Part shown: piece after piece, positions 30,323 to 39,305 of the stretch
How the letters are laid out: the number at the start of each line of letters is the position of its first letter
How positions within the stretch are numbered: position 1 is the first letter of the stretch
Assembly: GCF_001598475.1 (NCBI RefSeq)
Contig: NZ_BCZA01000003.1
Coordinates: 124,001 to 188,000, forward strand
DNA: 64,000 nucleotides
Direction: 5' to 3'
DNA from: Pantoea agglomerans NBRC 102470
GTDB lineage: Bacteria > Pseudomonadota > Gammaproteobacteria > Enterobacterales > Enterobacteriaceae
Made by a program: the position numbers and the translations under genes
The notes under the pieces: model-generated
What the model saw: the letters and a program-made list of their open reading frames with translations, nothing else
Told to the model about the DNA's origin: nothing
The model's database searches: none

Positions 30323-31339
30323 TCACAGGAACATCAGGAAATAGAGCAGGAAAATATTAACGATTAACAGTAGCACACCGGTCGGAATCTGAGCCTTGAT
30401 CACCGCGTTACGATCGGGCAGTTCCAGCAGCGCTGCCGGGACGATATTGAAGTTGGCCGCCATCGGCGTCATCAGCGTACCGCAGTAGCCGGAGAACATA
30501 CCAATTGCCGCCATCACTGCCGGGTTTCCGCCGTGCTGCAACACCAGAATCGGGATGCCGACGCCTGCGGTGATTATCGGAAACGCCGCAAAAGCATTAC
30601 CCATGATCATGGTTAACAGCGCCATCCCGACGGCATAGACGGTGACCGCGACAAAGCGATTATCTACCGCCAGCCAGGTTTCTGTCAGATGCGAAATCGC
30701 ACTGCCCACGCCTGCGCTGGTAAACAGCAGCCCCAGGGTGGCAAGGATCTGCGGCAGGATAAAGGCCCAGCCAATCGAATCCAGCAGGCGACGGGTCTCC
30801 TGCATCGACTGCACCGGTTTCTCGTGGGTCAGTTTTAACGCCACCAGCCAGCCAATCACACAGCCGACCATCATTGAAAACAGCGTCACCAGCGTAGCGT
30901 GGTTACCGGGGCCGAACACCGCATCCTGCAAACCGGGAATATGGTTAAACGCCAGCACACCGACCACGGTCACGACCGGAATCGACAGTGCAGGCAGAAA
31001 CAGTTTATTGCGCAGACGCAGCGCACTGGCCTGTTTCTCTTCATCGCTGCGCTGATGATAGCGACCCAGCCTGACACCGCCAAACCCGGCAATCAGCGCC
31101 ATCACCACCACAATGACACCGATGCCGATGTGCAGCATACGGGTGCCCGCCGCATCTGACCCCATCCAGGCGCTCATCAGTTGCGTCGTCCAGTCACCGA
31201 CCAGAAAAACCAGGCCATACAAGGCCCAGAACAGTCCGGTGGTAAAGCGACGTGGATTCGCGCTGTCACGCCAGGAAAGCACCGCCACCACCAGCAGGAT
31301 AATGCCCGCCAGCCACATCAGATATTGTTGCTGGAACAT
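30323..31339 (-). CDS. DUF979 family membrane protein
   Basis: This 338-residue protein has roughly nine or ten hydrophobic helices (first: YLMWLAGIILLVVAVLSW) and a loop with GRYHQRSDEEKQ. The DUF979 family has no established function to my knowledge. It overlaps the DUF969 gene by one base and sits directly before pcp, so the two membrane proteins are probably made together, perhaps as one two-part carrier. Involvement in pyroglutamate or peptide transport is an inference from gene context only. Confidence 0.8.
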   Translation of the reverse strand: MFQQQYLMWLAGIILLVVAVLSWRDSANPRRFTTGLFWALYGLVFLVGDWTTQLMSAWMGSDAAGTRMLHIGIGVIVVVMALIAGFGGVRLGRYHQRSDEEKQASALRLRNKLFLPALSIPVVTVVGVLAFNHIPGLQDAVFGPGNHATLVTLFSMMVGCVIGWLVALKLTHEKPVQSMQETRRLLDSIGWAFILPQILATLGLLFTSAGVGSAISHLTETWLAVDNRFVAVTVYAVGMALLTMIMGNAFAAFPIITAGVGIPILVLQHGGNPAVMAAIGMFSGYCGTLMTPMAANFNIVPAALLELPDRNAVIKAQIPTGVLLLIVNIFLLYFLMFL

Positions 31340-32067
31340 TACTCACCTCCTTTGGCTTTCAGCGCCTGACGGTTCAGCTGCTGCAGCTCTCGCGCCAGTT
31401 GCCGATCCAGCCGCACCAGACGTGCCGAGTGGATCAGGAACGCGGCGACGGCAGTCGGAATGCCCCATAAGGCGATGTGCAGCGGTTCGGTCTGAATCCC
31501 GGCGGACTCCTGCATAAAGTTATGCATAAAGATAATCGCGCCAAACGCCACGAAGATATCCTCACCAAAGAAGAGACCGACATTATCCGTCGCCGCTGAC
31601 ATCGCGCGCAGCCGATGGCGCAGCTCAGGTGAGATCTCGCCATAGCGGCTTTCAGTTGCTCCTTCCGCCATCGGTGCCAGCAACGGACGCACCATCTGCG
31701 GATGTCCTCCGAGACTGGTTAACCCCAGCGCGGCGGTGATTTCGCGCACAAACAGGTAGACGATCAGCAGCCGTCCGGCGGTTGCCGTTTTGATCTGTGC
31801 AATCCACGCCTGCGCCCGCTCTTTCAGTCCGTGACGCTCCAGCAGGCCAATGACCGCCAGCGGCAGCAGCAGGATCAGTGGCAGGTTGCGGGTGTTGAGA
31901 AAACCTGCCCCGAGCTTTTCCAGAATGTCCGCCAGCGGCATCATCGCGGCCAGACCGGTCACAAACCCGGCGACAATCACCACCAGCACCGGATTGAATC
32001 GTAACAGGAAGCCGACGACGATGGCGGCGATGCCCAGTAATGGCCAGAGATTTACTGCACTATCCAT
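31339..32067 (-). CDS. DUF969 family membrane protein
   Basis: This 242-residue protein has about five to six hydrophobic segments (LLGIAAIVVGFLL; LLIVYLFVREITAALGLTSLGGHPQMVRP) and a conserved polar stretch, MSAATDNVGLFFGEDIFV, typical of DUF969. It is always a partner of DUF979 in my recollection, and here the two genes overlap by one base. A Rho-independent terminator stands 18 bases before its start, so expression from the pxp promoter would depend on read-through. Function unknown; transport is plausible. Confidence 0.8.
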   Translation of the reverse strand: MDSAVNLWPLLGIAAIVVGFLLRFNPVLVVIVAGFVTGLAAMMPLADILEKLGAGFLNTRNLPLILLLPLAVIGLLERHGLKERAQAWIAQIKTATAGRLLIVYLFVREITAALGLTSLGGHPQMVRPLLAPMAEGATESRYGEISPELRHRLRAMSAATDNVGLFFGEDIFVAFGAIIFMHNFMQESAGIQTEPLHIALWGIPTAVAAFLIHSARLVRLDRQLARELQQLNRQALKAKGGE

Positions 32068-32084
32068 GGGTTTCCCTCAGAGTT

Positions 32085-32107
32085 GAAAAACCCGGCATAC
32101 GCCGGGC
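32085..32107 (-). terminator. Terminator or attenuator between pxpA and the DUF969 gene
   Basis: On the minus strand GCCCGGC-GTAT-GCCGGG(T) is followed by TTTTT, 14 bases past the pxpA stop and just before the next start codon. It would separate pxpBCA from DUF969-DUF979-pcp-nei or reduce their level. Confidence 0.75.
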
Positions 32108-32120
32108 TAAGTGTGGTTGT

Positions 32121-32858
32121 TCAGTTGCTGGTGACACGAATCTGCTGATCGGCAAACGCATCACGCAACCGCTGTGCAAATTGCAGGGCGTGCGCGCCGT
32201 CGCCATGTAAGCAGACGGTCTGTGCATTCACCGCAACCCATTCTCCGGTGATACTTTTTACTTTGCCCTGCTGCACCATCGTCAGCGTCTGACTGATAGC
32301 CTGCTGTTCATCTTCAATCAGCGCGCCCGGCTCGCTGCGCGGCACCAGCGCACCGCTACTGAGATAGCCACGGTCGGCGAACACCTCTTCCCGCGTGCGT
32401 AAGCCGTAGTGCGCCGCCGCACGAATCGATTCGCTGTTAGCCAGTCCCACCACAATCAGCTGGCTGTCGACCGCCCTGATGGCACGGGCAATGGCATCCG
32501 CCAGCACCGGATCGGCCGCTGCCTGGTTGTAAAGCATGCCGTGCGGTTTAACATGAAGCAGCCGCGCACCTTCGCTTTCCGCCAGACTTTTCAGCGCACC
32601 AATCTGGTAGATCATCTGGGCGTAGACCATTTCCGGCGGCAACTGCATGGCGCTGCGGCCAAAGTTCTCCCGATCGGGAAAAGCGGGATGTGCACCAATC
32701 GCGACGCCGGATGCCTGTGCCCAGCGCACCGACTGCAGCATGGTCTGCGCATCACCTGCGTGAAAGCCACAGGCGATGTTGGCGGAACTCACCAGTTGCA
32801 GCAGCGCCTGATCGCTGGCGCAGCCTTCGCCCAGGTCGGCGTTTAAATCAATTTTCAT
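32121..32858 (-). CDS. pxpA: 5-oxoprolinase subunit A
   Basis: PxpA is the LamB/YcsF-family subunit of the ATP-dependent 5-oxoprolinase PxpABC, which opens 5-oxoproline (pyroglutamate) to glutamate. The 245-residue protein starts [12 protein letters not shown] and keeps [21 protein letters not shown] and [10 protein letters not shown]. Its start overlaps pxpC by 11 bases. It is third in the pxpB-pxpC-pxpA operon. Confidence 0.95.
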   Translation of the reverse strand: MKIDLNADLGEGCASDQALLQLVSSANIACGFHAGDAQTMLQSVRWAQASGVAIGAHPAFPDRENFGRSAMQLPPEMVYAQMIYQIGALKSLAESEGARLLHVKPHGMLYNQAAADPVLADAIARAIRAVDSQLIVVGLANSESIRAAAHYGLRTREEVFADRGYLSSGALVPRSEPGALIEDEQQAISQTLTMVQQGKVKSITGEWVAVNAQTVCLHGDGAHALQFAQRLRDAFADQQIRVTSN

Positions 32859-33777
32859 TGAGTCCCCACTTCATCTGGTCAAGTGCGCGTTGCTGATGCT
32901 GACGTGCCAGCATCGCTTCCGGCAGGGTGCAGTGAATAAAGTGAATCGGCTCACCCAGCCGGATTTGCGCCAGGTGATAGAGATCGGCTTCGATAACCGA
33001 GGCGATGCGCGGATAGCCGCCGGTGGTCTGGGCATCCGCCATCAGCACGATAGGCTGTCCGTTCGGCGGCACCTGAATCACACCCGGCATCACGCCGTGT
33101 GACAGCAGCTCGCGCGGGCTCTCGCGCTCAAGCTTGCGTCCCTCAAGCCGGTATCCCATCCGGTTACTTTGCGGGCTGAGTTTCCATGCGGTACGCCAGA
33201 ATGCCTGCTGCGCTTCGCGGCTGAACTCGTGATACTCCGGGCCAGGTAGTGCGCGGATGCGGTTGCCCCACAGCAGTTGCCGCACCCCGACTTTACGGTC
33301 AAACGTGCGGGTCGGTTTATCCAGCGGGAGCTGATCGCCATCCTGCAAGGTTCGCCCCTGGAATCCGCCAAATTTTGCTTTTAGATCGGTGCTGGCAGAG
33401 CCGAGCATCGCGGGGATATCAAAACCGCCCTGCACTGCCAGATAGCTGCGCATACCGCGCTGCGGCATCGCCAGTGACAGGAGCTGCCCCCGTTTCACCG
33501 GCGTGCGCCAGCCCGTCCAGACCGGCTGGCCGTCAAGCTCCGCATGGCAGCCTGCGCCGGTCAGCGCAAACCAGCCATCGCGGGTAAACTCTGCTTTGAA
33601 CTGGCCGAGCACCATCTCCAGCACCGCGCTGTCGGGGTCATTGCCCACCAGCACGTTGGCGGTGAACATCGCGGGATGATCCAGCACACCACCTGGGCTG
33701 ATGCCATATTGACGCCAGCCGTAACGGCCCGCATCCTGAATAGTCGCGGCCAGGCCGGCTCGCAGAATGTTTAACAT
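32848..33777 (-). CDS. pxpC: 5-oxoprolinase subunit C
   Basis: PxpC is the 309-residue biotin-dependent-carboxyltransferase-like (allophanate hydrolase subunit 2 type) subunit of 5-oxoprolinase. The match to E. coli YbgK is clear: [38 protein letters not shown]. It overlaps pxpB by 7 bases and pxpA by 11, which indicates tight co-translation. Confidence 0.95.
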   Translation of the reverse strand: MLNILRAGLAATIQDAGRYGWRQYGISPGGVLDHPAMFTANVLVGNDPDSAVLEMVLGQFKAEFTRDGWFALTGAGCHAELDGQPVWTGWRTPVKRGQLLSLAMPQRGMRSYLAVQGGFDIPAMLGSASTDLKAKFGGFQGRTLQDGDQLPLDKPTRTFDRKVGVRQLLWGNRIRALPGPEYHEFSREAQQAFWRTAWKLSPQSNRMGYRLEGRKLERESPRELLSHGVMPGVIQVPPNGQPIVLMADAQTTGGYPRIASVIEADLYHLAQIRLGEPIHFIHCTLPEAMLARQHQQRALDQMKWGLNEN

Positions 33778-34427
33778 ACGCCCTCCTGTTGCGGCACAAA
33801 GCGAACCCTGTCACCGGGACGGAGCAGCGTGGGCGGTTGCTGCAGGGGATCAAACAGCGCGGTGCGCGTCTGGCCAATCAACTGCCAGCCGCCGGGCGAA
33901 GCCAGCGGATAGACGCCGGTCTGGCTGCCGCCGATGCCCACCGAGCCGGCGGGCACTGCAACCCTGGGCTCAGCACGCCGCGGGATGTGCAGGCGCGGAT
34001 CCAGTCCGCCCAGATAGGGAAAACCGGGCTGAAAGCCGATAAAAAAGACCACATAGTCACTGCTGCTGTGCAACTCAACCACCTGACGGGGCGTCAGCGC
34101 GGCGTGTTCCGCCACGACCGTCAGATCGGGGCCAGACTCGCCGCCATAGATCACCGGGATCTCCACCTGACGCGACTCCGGCAACTGCGCTTCACTCTCT
34201 TCCCACCAGCGCTGAAGCCGCTCTATCGCGTCCAGCGCGCTCTGCTGAGGATCACGCAGGATCAGGGTGATGTTGTTCATGCCGGGGATCACCTCCAGCA
34301 CGCTGGCATAGTCGTGCAGGCGCTGATTCAGTCCCCAGATTCGTTGCTGGCTCTCCAGTGAGACCGGCGGTTCCAGCTCCAGCACGACAGCGCGTTCACC
34401 CAATAAATAACACCGTGCTCGTTGCAA
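33771..34427 (-). CDS. pxpB: 5-oxoprolinase subunit B
   Basis: PxpB is the 218-residue allophanate-hydrolase-subunit-1-like subunit of 5-oxoprolinase (E. coli YbgJ). Conserved segments include [32 protein letters not shown] and SPGGWQLIG. It is first in the pxp operon. About 160 bases separate it from ybgI, enough for a promoter. Confidence 0.95.
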   Translation of the reverse strand: MQRARCYLLGERAVVLELEPPVSLESQQRIWGLNQRLHDYASVLEVIPGMNNITLILRDPQQSALDAIERLQRWWEESEAQLPESRQVEIPVIYGGESGPDLTVVAEHAALTPRQVVELHSSSDYVVFFIGFQPGFPYLGGLDPRLHIPRRAEPRVAVPAGSVGIGGSQTGVYPLASPGGWQLIGQTRTALFDPLQQPPTLLRPGDRVRFVPQQEGVC

Positions 34428-34586
34428 CAGCTACCTCCCGCTCAGTTGAGATCGCGCCTGGCCGACCTGACCGGATGCCCGGTGCAGCCCATTGCTTATC
34501 TACGTAAAGCAAACAGTTATGCGAAAGTGACAGGGATGTGTCAACAGATTTAGGTCCTGCGCAGGCGCGCAGGACAAGGGAGAGTG

Positions 34587-35330
34587 TCAGGCAGGATTAG
34601 GGATATCGATGAAGGTCACATCAAGATCGTGGTGTTGCGCCAGCCAGTCGCCCAGCGCTTTTACGCCGCCGCGCTCGGTGGCGTGATGGCCTGCGGCAAA
34701 GAAATGCAGCCCCTGCTCACGCGCGCTGTGAATAGTCTGTTCAGAAACTTCACCGGTGATAAAGGCATCGACGCCCGCCGCCGCGGCCTGGTCGATAAAG
34801 CCCTGCCCGCCCCCGCTGCACCAGGCAATACGACGGATCAGCGCTGGCGCGTTGTCACCACAATGCAGGGGTTCACGTCCCAGCCTCTCACCGATTCGGC
34901 GGGCCAGCTGTTCGCCGGACAGGGGCTCAGCCAGCTCACCCCAGAACACCAGCGGCATCACTTCGCCGCGCACTTCGATATCCAGCAGTTTCGCCAGCTG
35001 GGCGTTGTTGCCTAATTCAGGATGCGCGTCGAGCGGCAGATGCCAGCCATAGAGATTGATATCGTTGGCCAGCAGGGTCCGCAGACGACGGCGCTTCATA
35101 CCTTTAATCGCGGCCGGTTCACTTTTCCAGAAATAGCCATGATGGACAATAATCGCATCGGCCTGACGCGCCACCGCCTCATCCAGCAGCGCCTGACAGG
35201 CAGTGACGCCGGTGATAATCGTTTTGATCTCGCTGCGTCCCTCAACCTGCAAACCGTTGGGGGCGTAATCGCTGAAGCTGTGGCTGTCGAGTTGCTGATT
35301 GATCAGCGTCTCTAATTCGTAATGGTTCAT
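34587..35330 (-). CDS. ybgI: Nif3-like metal-binding protein YbgI
   Basis: YbgI is a conserved Nif3/GTP-cyclohydrolase-I-type-2-like protein with a di-metal site; in E. coli it forms a hexameric toroid, and its reaction is unsettled. It has 247 residues, the same as E. coli. Metal-binding motifs visible are VHHGYFWKSEP near residue 65 and GHHATERGG near residue 220. It lies 18 bases after phrB, on the same strand. Confidence 0.92.
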   Translation of the reverse strand: MNHYELETLINQQLDSHSFSDYAPNGLQVEGRSEIKTIITGVTACQALLDEAVARQADAIIVHHGYFWKSEPAAIKGMKRRRLRTLLANDINLYGWHLPLDAHPELGNNAQLAKLLDIEVRGEVMPLVFWGELAEPLSGEQLARRIGERLGREPLHCGDNAPALIRRIAWCSGGGQGFIDQAAAAGVDAFITGEVSEQTIHSAREQGLHFFAAGHHATERGGVKALGDWLAQHHDLDVTFIDIPNPA

Positions 35331-35348
35331 TCAGGCTCCTTCGAGGCC

Positions 35349-36773
35349 TCAGGCTGCGCTCTTGGCGCGCTCAAAGGCGTCTAATGTCTTTTTACGTGCC
35401 ACCTTATGATCCACGATTGGTGCCGGATAATCGAGTTTCTTATGATGCTTCTCCGCCCAGACATGGGGCTGGTGAATATCGCTGTCAGGGACCCCGGCCA
35501 GTTCAGGCAGATAGTGACGGATAAAATCCCCCTTCTCATCGAAGCGCTCGCCCTGCGTGGTCGGGTTAAAGATGCGGAAATAGGGCGCCGCGTCCGTGCC
35601 GGTCGAGGCCGCCCACTGCCAGCCGCCGTTGTTCGCGGCCAGGTCACCATCAATCAGCTGCTGCATGAAATAGCGTTCACCTTCACGCCAGTCGATCAGC
35701 AGATCTTTGACCAGGAAACTGGCGGTGATCATCCGTAAGCGGTTATGCATCCAGCCCAGCGCCTTCATCTGACGCATTGCGGCATCGACAATCGGATAGC
35801 CGGTTTTACCCGCTTTCCACGCGTCGAAATGTGCGTCGTTACGCTGCCATTCAACGTTTCGCGTCCAGTCGATAAACGGCTTGTGTCGGCACAGCGCCGG
35901 CCAGGCAACCAGCAGATGACGGTAGAATTCACGCCAGATCAGCTCGTTCAGCCAGGTGAACGCGCGGCTGTTGTCCAGCGCATCGGGATGTTCATGCAGC
36001 ACGCGATGCAGGCACTGACGTGGCGACAGTACGCCGGTCGCCAGATAAACCGACAGACGGCTGGTGGCGTCCAGCGCCGGAAGGTCGCGCTTAGCGGGAT
36101 AGTCGATAACCGGTTGCGTGGCGAAATGGCGCAACCGCTTCAGCGCCGCCGCTTCGCCTGGCGGAAACAGATCCTGATCAAAGTCTTCGGTTGGATAGTC
36201 AAAGGCGGGAATCGGGGAGGCTTTCAGCGGTGCGCCTTCGCGCGCTTTCGGCGCAGGCACGCACTCAGGCAGCCCCTGCTGCAAGCGGCGGACAAAGGCT
36301 TTGCTGAACGGGGTAAATACCTTATACATCGAGCGATCGCCGCTCTGCACACTGCCGGGCGGCAGCAACAGGCTGTCATCAAAGCCCTGGCAAATCACGC
36401 CCGCTTCGTCGAGACGCTTTTCAGCCTCCGCATCGCGCTGGCGTTCATTAACTTCATACTGGTAATTGTAGAAGAGCTGATCGACCTGCTGCTTAGCGCA
36501 GAACTGCAGCAGCGCATCAATACTGTCGCTGAAGGCGTGACACGCCTGGTAGTGCAGTTCAATGCCCCGCTCCGCCAGCGCACGCTGCACCTGCAACAGA
36601 CTGGCGTGGATAAACGCCGCCTGCTTCGGTGACATGTCATGCTGCTGCCACTGTGCTGGCGTGGCAAGGTAGAGCGCAATCACTTTTGCATCGCTGTCGC
36701 GGCAGGCGGCGTGCAGCGCCAGATTGTCGTTGACGCGTAAATCGTTACGCAGCCAGACCAGATGGGTGGTCAT
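35349..36773 (-). CDS. phrB: Deoxyribodipyrimidine photolyase
   Basis: PhrB repairs UV-induced cyclobutane pyrimidine dimers with blue light, FADH- and a methenyl-folate antenna. The 474-residue protein has the N-terminal antenna domain (LVWLRNDLRVNDN) and the FAD domain, with WRGF-like segments FTWLNELIWREFYRHLL, WHAGKTGYP-like WKAGKTGYPIVDAAMRQ and NNGGWQWAASTGTDAAPY. It is close in length to E. coli (472). It follows the DUF523-DUF1722 gene after 12 bases, the same pairing as E. coli ybgA-phrB. Confidence 0.97.
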   Translation of the reverse strand: MTTHLVWLRNDLRVNDNLALHAACRDSDAKVIALYLATPAQWQQHDMSPKQAAFIHASLLQVQRALAERGIELHYQACHAFSDSIDALLQFCAKQQVDQLFYNYQYEVNERQRDAEAEKRLDEAGVICQGFDDSLLLPPGSVQSGDRSMYKVFTPFSKAFVRRLQQGLPECVPAPKAREGAPLKASPIPAFDYPTEDFDQDLFPPGEAAALKRLRHFATQPVIDYPAKRDLPALDATSRLSVYLATGVLSPRQCLHRVLHEHPDALDNSRAFTWLNELIWREFYRHLLVAWPALCRHKPFIDWTRNVEWQRNDAHFDAWKAGKTGYPIVDAAMRQMKALGWMHNRLRMITASFLVKDLLIDWREGERYFMQQLIDGDLAANNGGWQWAASTGTDAAPYFRIFNPTTQGERFDEKGDFIRHYLPELAGVPDSDIHQPHVWAEKHHKKLDYPAPIVDHKVARKKTLDAFERAKSAA

Positions 36774-36785
36774 ACTCCTCCTGTA

Positions 36786-37742
36786 TTACTGTCCGTAGCG
36801 TAAACACAAGGCTTCGGGATAGGGATCGAAATAGCGTTGCTGGGCCAGCCACGGGTGCGGGTACTCCGCCATGTAGTGTTTGAGAATGGTAATCGGCACC
36901 AGCAGCGGTTGTGTGCCCTTACGATAGCGGTCAATCAGCGTTGCCAGCTCCTGGCGCTGCGGTGAACTCAGATGCGTGCGGAAGTAGCCCTGCACATGCA
37001 TCAGCACATTGGTGTGATTGCGACGTGAGGCGGGACGTGACATCAGTTCCATCATGCGATTGCGGTATTCAAAGGCAAAGGCGTCCAGCGACTCCCACTG
37101 GCTCATGGAGGCGACAAAGGGTCCCAGCTCGCGGTATTTCTCCTGCGAATGCGCCAGCATCATCAGCTTGTAACGGCTGTGGAAGGCGATCAGTCCCTGC
37201 CGGGTCAGACCGCTTTCCCACATCTGATTAAATTCATGCAGCGCGCAGACACGACCGATAAAGTTCTCACGCAGGGCGGGATCGTGCAGACGACCATCTT
37301 CTTCCAGCGGCAGCCAGGGCATCTCGCGCTGCAGGAATTCAGTAAAAATACCGGTGCCTGCTTTGCGGTTATTGTTGTTATCGGGCTCATAGACCCGCAC
37401 CCGTTCCATGCCACAACTGGGTGATTTGGCGCAGAGGATATAGCCACAGAGGTGATGCAGCGATTTTACCCGCTCAGCAGACCAGTCACGCATCTGCGTC
37501 GTAACCTCTTCTCCGCCATCTTTGCTGAAGCAGAGATGCAGCTCATCATCGCCCTGCTTCACCAGACGCAATGCCGGGCGCGGCGTTGGCAGACCAATCG
37601 CCATCTCAGGGCAGATGGGCTCAAAACGGACAAATGGGGTGAGATCGTCGGTCGCAAAAGTAAGACGCTTATGCCCACCATCAAATCTGACGCGGTCGCC
37701 GAGCAGGCATGCACTGATTCCAACGGGGATTTTTTTGCTCAT
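36786..37742 (-). CDS. ybgA: DUF523 and DUF1722 domain protein (YbgA family)
   Basis: This 318-residue protein has two parts. Residues about 1-160 are DUF523 (VGISACLLGDRVRFDGGHKR; CAKSPSCGMERV with conserved cysteines). Residues about 190-310 are DUF1722 (HSRYKLMMLAHSQEKYRELG). E. coli YbgA is about half this size and has only the second domain. Both versions sit upstream of phrB. The conserved Cys residues of DUF523 suggest metal or iron-sulfur binding, but the function is unknown to me. Confidence 0.88.
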   Translation of the reverse strand: MSKKIPVGISACLLGDRVRFDGGHKRLTFATDDLTPFVRFEPICPEMAIGLPTPRPALRLVKQGDDELHLCFSKDGGEEVTTQMRDWSAERVKSLHHLCGYILCAKSPSCGMERVRVYEPDNNNNRKAGTGIFTEFLQREMPWLPLEEDGRLHDPALRENFIGRVCALHEFNQMWESGLTRQGLIAFHSRYKLMMLAHSQEKYRELGPFVASMSQWESLDAFAFEYRNRMMELMSRPASRRNHTNVLMHVQGYFRTHLSSPQRQELATLIDRYRKGTQPLLVPITILKHYMAEYPHPWLAQQRYFDPYPEALCLRYGQ

Positions 37743-37848
37743 ACTTGTACAACCTCCGAAATCTTGTAGAGGTTTAAGTGTAGCGTAAAATGGTCAGGAA
37801 TAAAGGGTTAAAACGGGATTCCGGATCGCTTATTCTCAGAAAAAACGC

Positions 37849-37876
37849 AAAAAAAAGCCCGGTCAGATGACCAGGC
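37849..37876 (-). terminator. Rho-independent terminator after ybfA
   Basis: On the minus strand GCCTGGTCA-TC-TGACCGGGC is followed by eight T, 20 bases past the ybfA stop. Confidence 0.8.
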
Positions 37877-37896
37877 CTGTTTTGCGGCAGGGGAAA

Positions 37897-38097
37897 TCAC
37901 CAGAACGCGCCACCACCCGCTTCCGCCTGCGCCAGCCAGACCGGCTTGGCGCTGGTCTTACACCAGACGCGGTGCAGATAGCTGTAGAAACGTGCCCGAT
38001 CCTGTCGAAACAGCATAACAGGAAGTGCCAGTACGCCGAGAAGAACCACCAGCGTACGTCGCGCAATAATTTTATAACGTGGATAAGCCCGATACAT
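37897..38097 (-). CDS. ybfA: Small membrane protein YbfA
   Basis: This 66-residue protein has one hydrophobic helix ([16 protein letters not shown]) followed by the conserved [21 protein letters not shown], which matches E. coli YbfA. Function unknown. In E. coli it stands next to kdpF; here it stands next to kdpE instead, which marks the place where kdpFABCD is missing. A terminator follows. Confidence 0.88.
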   Translation of the reverse strand: MYRAYPRYKIIARRTLVVLLGVLALPVMLFRQDRARFYSYLHRVWCKTSAKPVWLAQAEAGGGAFW

Positions 38098-38354
38098 GGT
38101 TTCTCCTCCCGGTAAGTGAAAAAGTGTGAATGTGATCTGTGTTCAACTTTACGCCAGGTTGTGTAATTTTACTACTCATCTGACCACTTATTTGCCGCTA
38201 TTTTTGCTGTTTAAGAATTAACCTGTAATTAAGTTACAAAAAGGTTACCGCCTGGTTGCATTGGCGTTGAAAGGGCCGACAGATTATGGTCGCGGACGCC
38301 AGCATAAAATGTTGATAAAGTAGCGCTTCGGTCCCCACTCAAGGCAGGTATTGC

Positions 38355-39029
38355 GTGACCACGGTTTTGATCGTTGAAGATGAAAAAGAGATCCGGCGCT
38401 TTGTCCGGCTGGCGCTGGAAAATGAAGCCCTTAAGGTGTTTGATGCCGATACACTGCAACGCGGACTGATTGAAGCGGCGACCCGCAAGCCGGACTTAGT
38501 GATCCTGGATCTGGGTCTGCCGGATGGAGATGGCACCGATTTCATTCGTGACCTGCGACAGTGGAGCGCCATACCGGTGATTGTGCTGTCAGCGCGCAGC
38601 GATGAGCAGGATAAGATCGCCGCACTGGATGCGGGGGCAGATGACTATCTGACTAAACCCTTTGGCATTGGCGAACTGCTGGCGCGCGTCCGGGTTGCGC
38701 TGCGTCGTCATAGTGGCCAGCAGCCGGATGCCAGGGTGACGTTCGCCGACGTCAGCGTCGATTTCGCCGCACGACGGGTACAGCGCGGCAGCAGCGAGAT
38801 TCACCTTACCCCGATTGAATTTCGTCTGTTGAGTATTCTGCTGAACAATGCCGGTAAGGTGCTGACGCAGCGGCAGTTGCTGAGCCAGGTCTGGGGACCC
38901 AATGCGGTGGAGCACAGCCATTACTTGCGCATCTATATGGGACATCTGCGCCAGAAACTGGAAGCCAATCCGACACAACCGGCTCATCTGCTGACGGAAA
39001 CCGGGATCGGCTATCGCTTTATGCCATAA
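38355..39029 (+). CDS. kdpE: Response regulator KdpE without its kinase or transporter
   Basis: This 224-residue OmpR-family regulator is clearly KdpE. It has a receiver with Asp52 in ILDLGLPDGDG and Lys101 in LTKPFG, then a winged helix (IHLTPIEFRLL; VWGPNAVEHSHYLRIYMGHLRQKLE). In E. coli it is activated by KdpD and turns on kdpFABC under K+ limitation. None of kdpFABCD is present in the 257 bases upstream, and ybfA adjoins. The start is a GTG. The gene is intact and highly conserved, so it is probably still used, perhaps with another kinase or with kdp genes elsewhere. Confidence 0.95.
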   Translation: MTTVLIVEDEKEIRRFVRLALENEALKVFDADTLQRGLIEAATRKPDLVILDLGLPDGDGTDFIRDLRQWSAIPVIVLSARSDEQDKIAALDAGADDYLTKPFGIGELLARVRVALRRHSGQQPDARVTFADVSVDFAARRVQRGSSEIHLTPIEFRLLSILLNNAGKVLTQRQLLSQVWGPNAVEHSHYLRIYMGHLRQKLEANPTQPAHLLTETGIGYRFMP

Positions 39030-39031
39030 AA

Positions 39032-39052
39032 AAAGGCGCCAGAGGCGCCTTT
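39032..39052 (+). terminator. Rho-independent terminator of kdpE
   Basis: The stem AAAGGCGCC-AGA-GGCGCCTTT starts two bases after the kdpE stop. The T-run is short. Confidence 0.65.
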
Positions 39053-39111
39053 CATGACTGCAAACAAACTCAAATCTGAGCAAATACTGACCGCAACGGA
39101 TAAACCCCGAG

Positions 39112-39223
39112 GCGCAGGGAACAGGGTCAGAGGAGGAAAGCGTCCCGCGCCATGGATGGCGCGGGCCGAGCTGTCATGGATGACATCTTTTGCGTCTTTC
39201 CGATCTGATCCTGTTTCCTGTGC
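39112..39223 (+). repeat. Dispersed structured repeat element, copy 3 (internally deleted)
   Basis: This 112-bp version keeps both ends: the left GCGCAGGGAACAGGGTCAGA and, reading out on the right, CTTTCCGATCTGATCCTG. It also keeps the CCCGCGCC/GGCGCGGG stem. It lacks about 75 bases of internal hairpins present in copies 1 and 2. It lies between the convergent kdpE and pgm. Confidence 0.8.
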
Positions 39224-39305
39224 TGGCACGATCCAACAGCTAGCCGGGTTGGACTTTACCAGCAACCTTAATGGTACCGAGCGTATCTTTCATCTGCCCG
39301 ACTAA

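Noticed and set aside
38098-38354. Remnant of kdpD or kdpF between ybfA and kdpE
   Set aside because: The frame that ends at the kdpE start codon (…RSPLKAGIA) does not resemble the KdpD C-terminus, and no other frame does.
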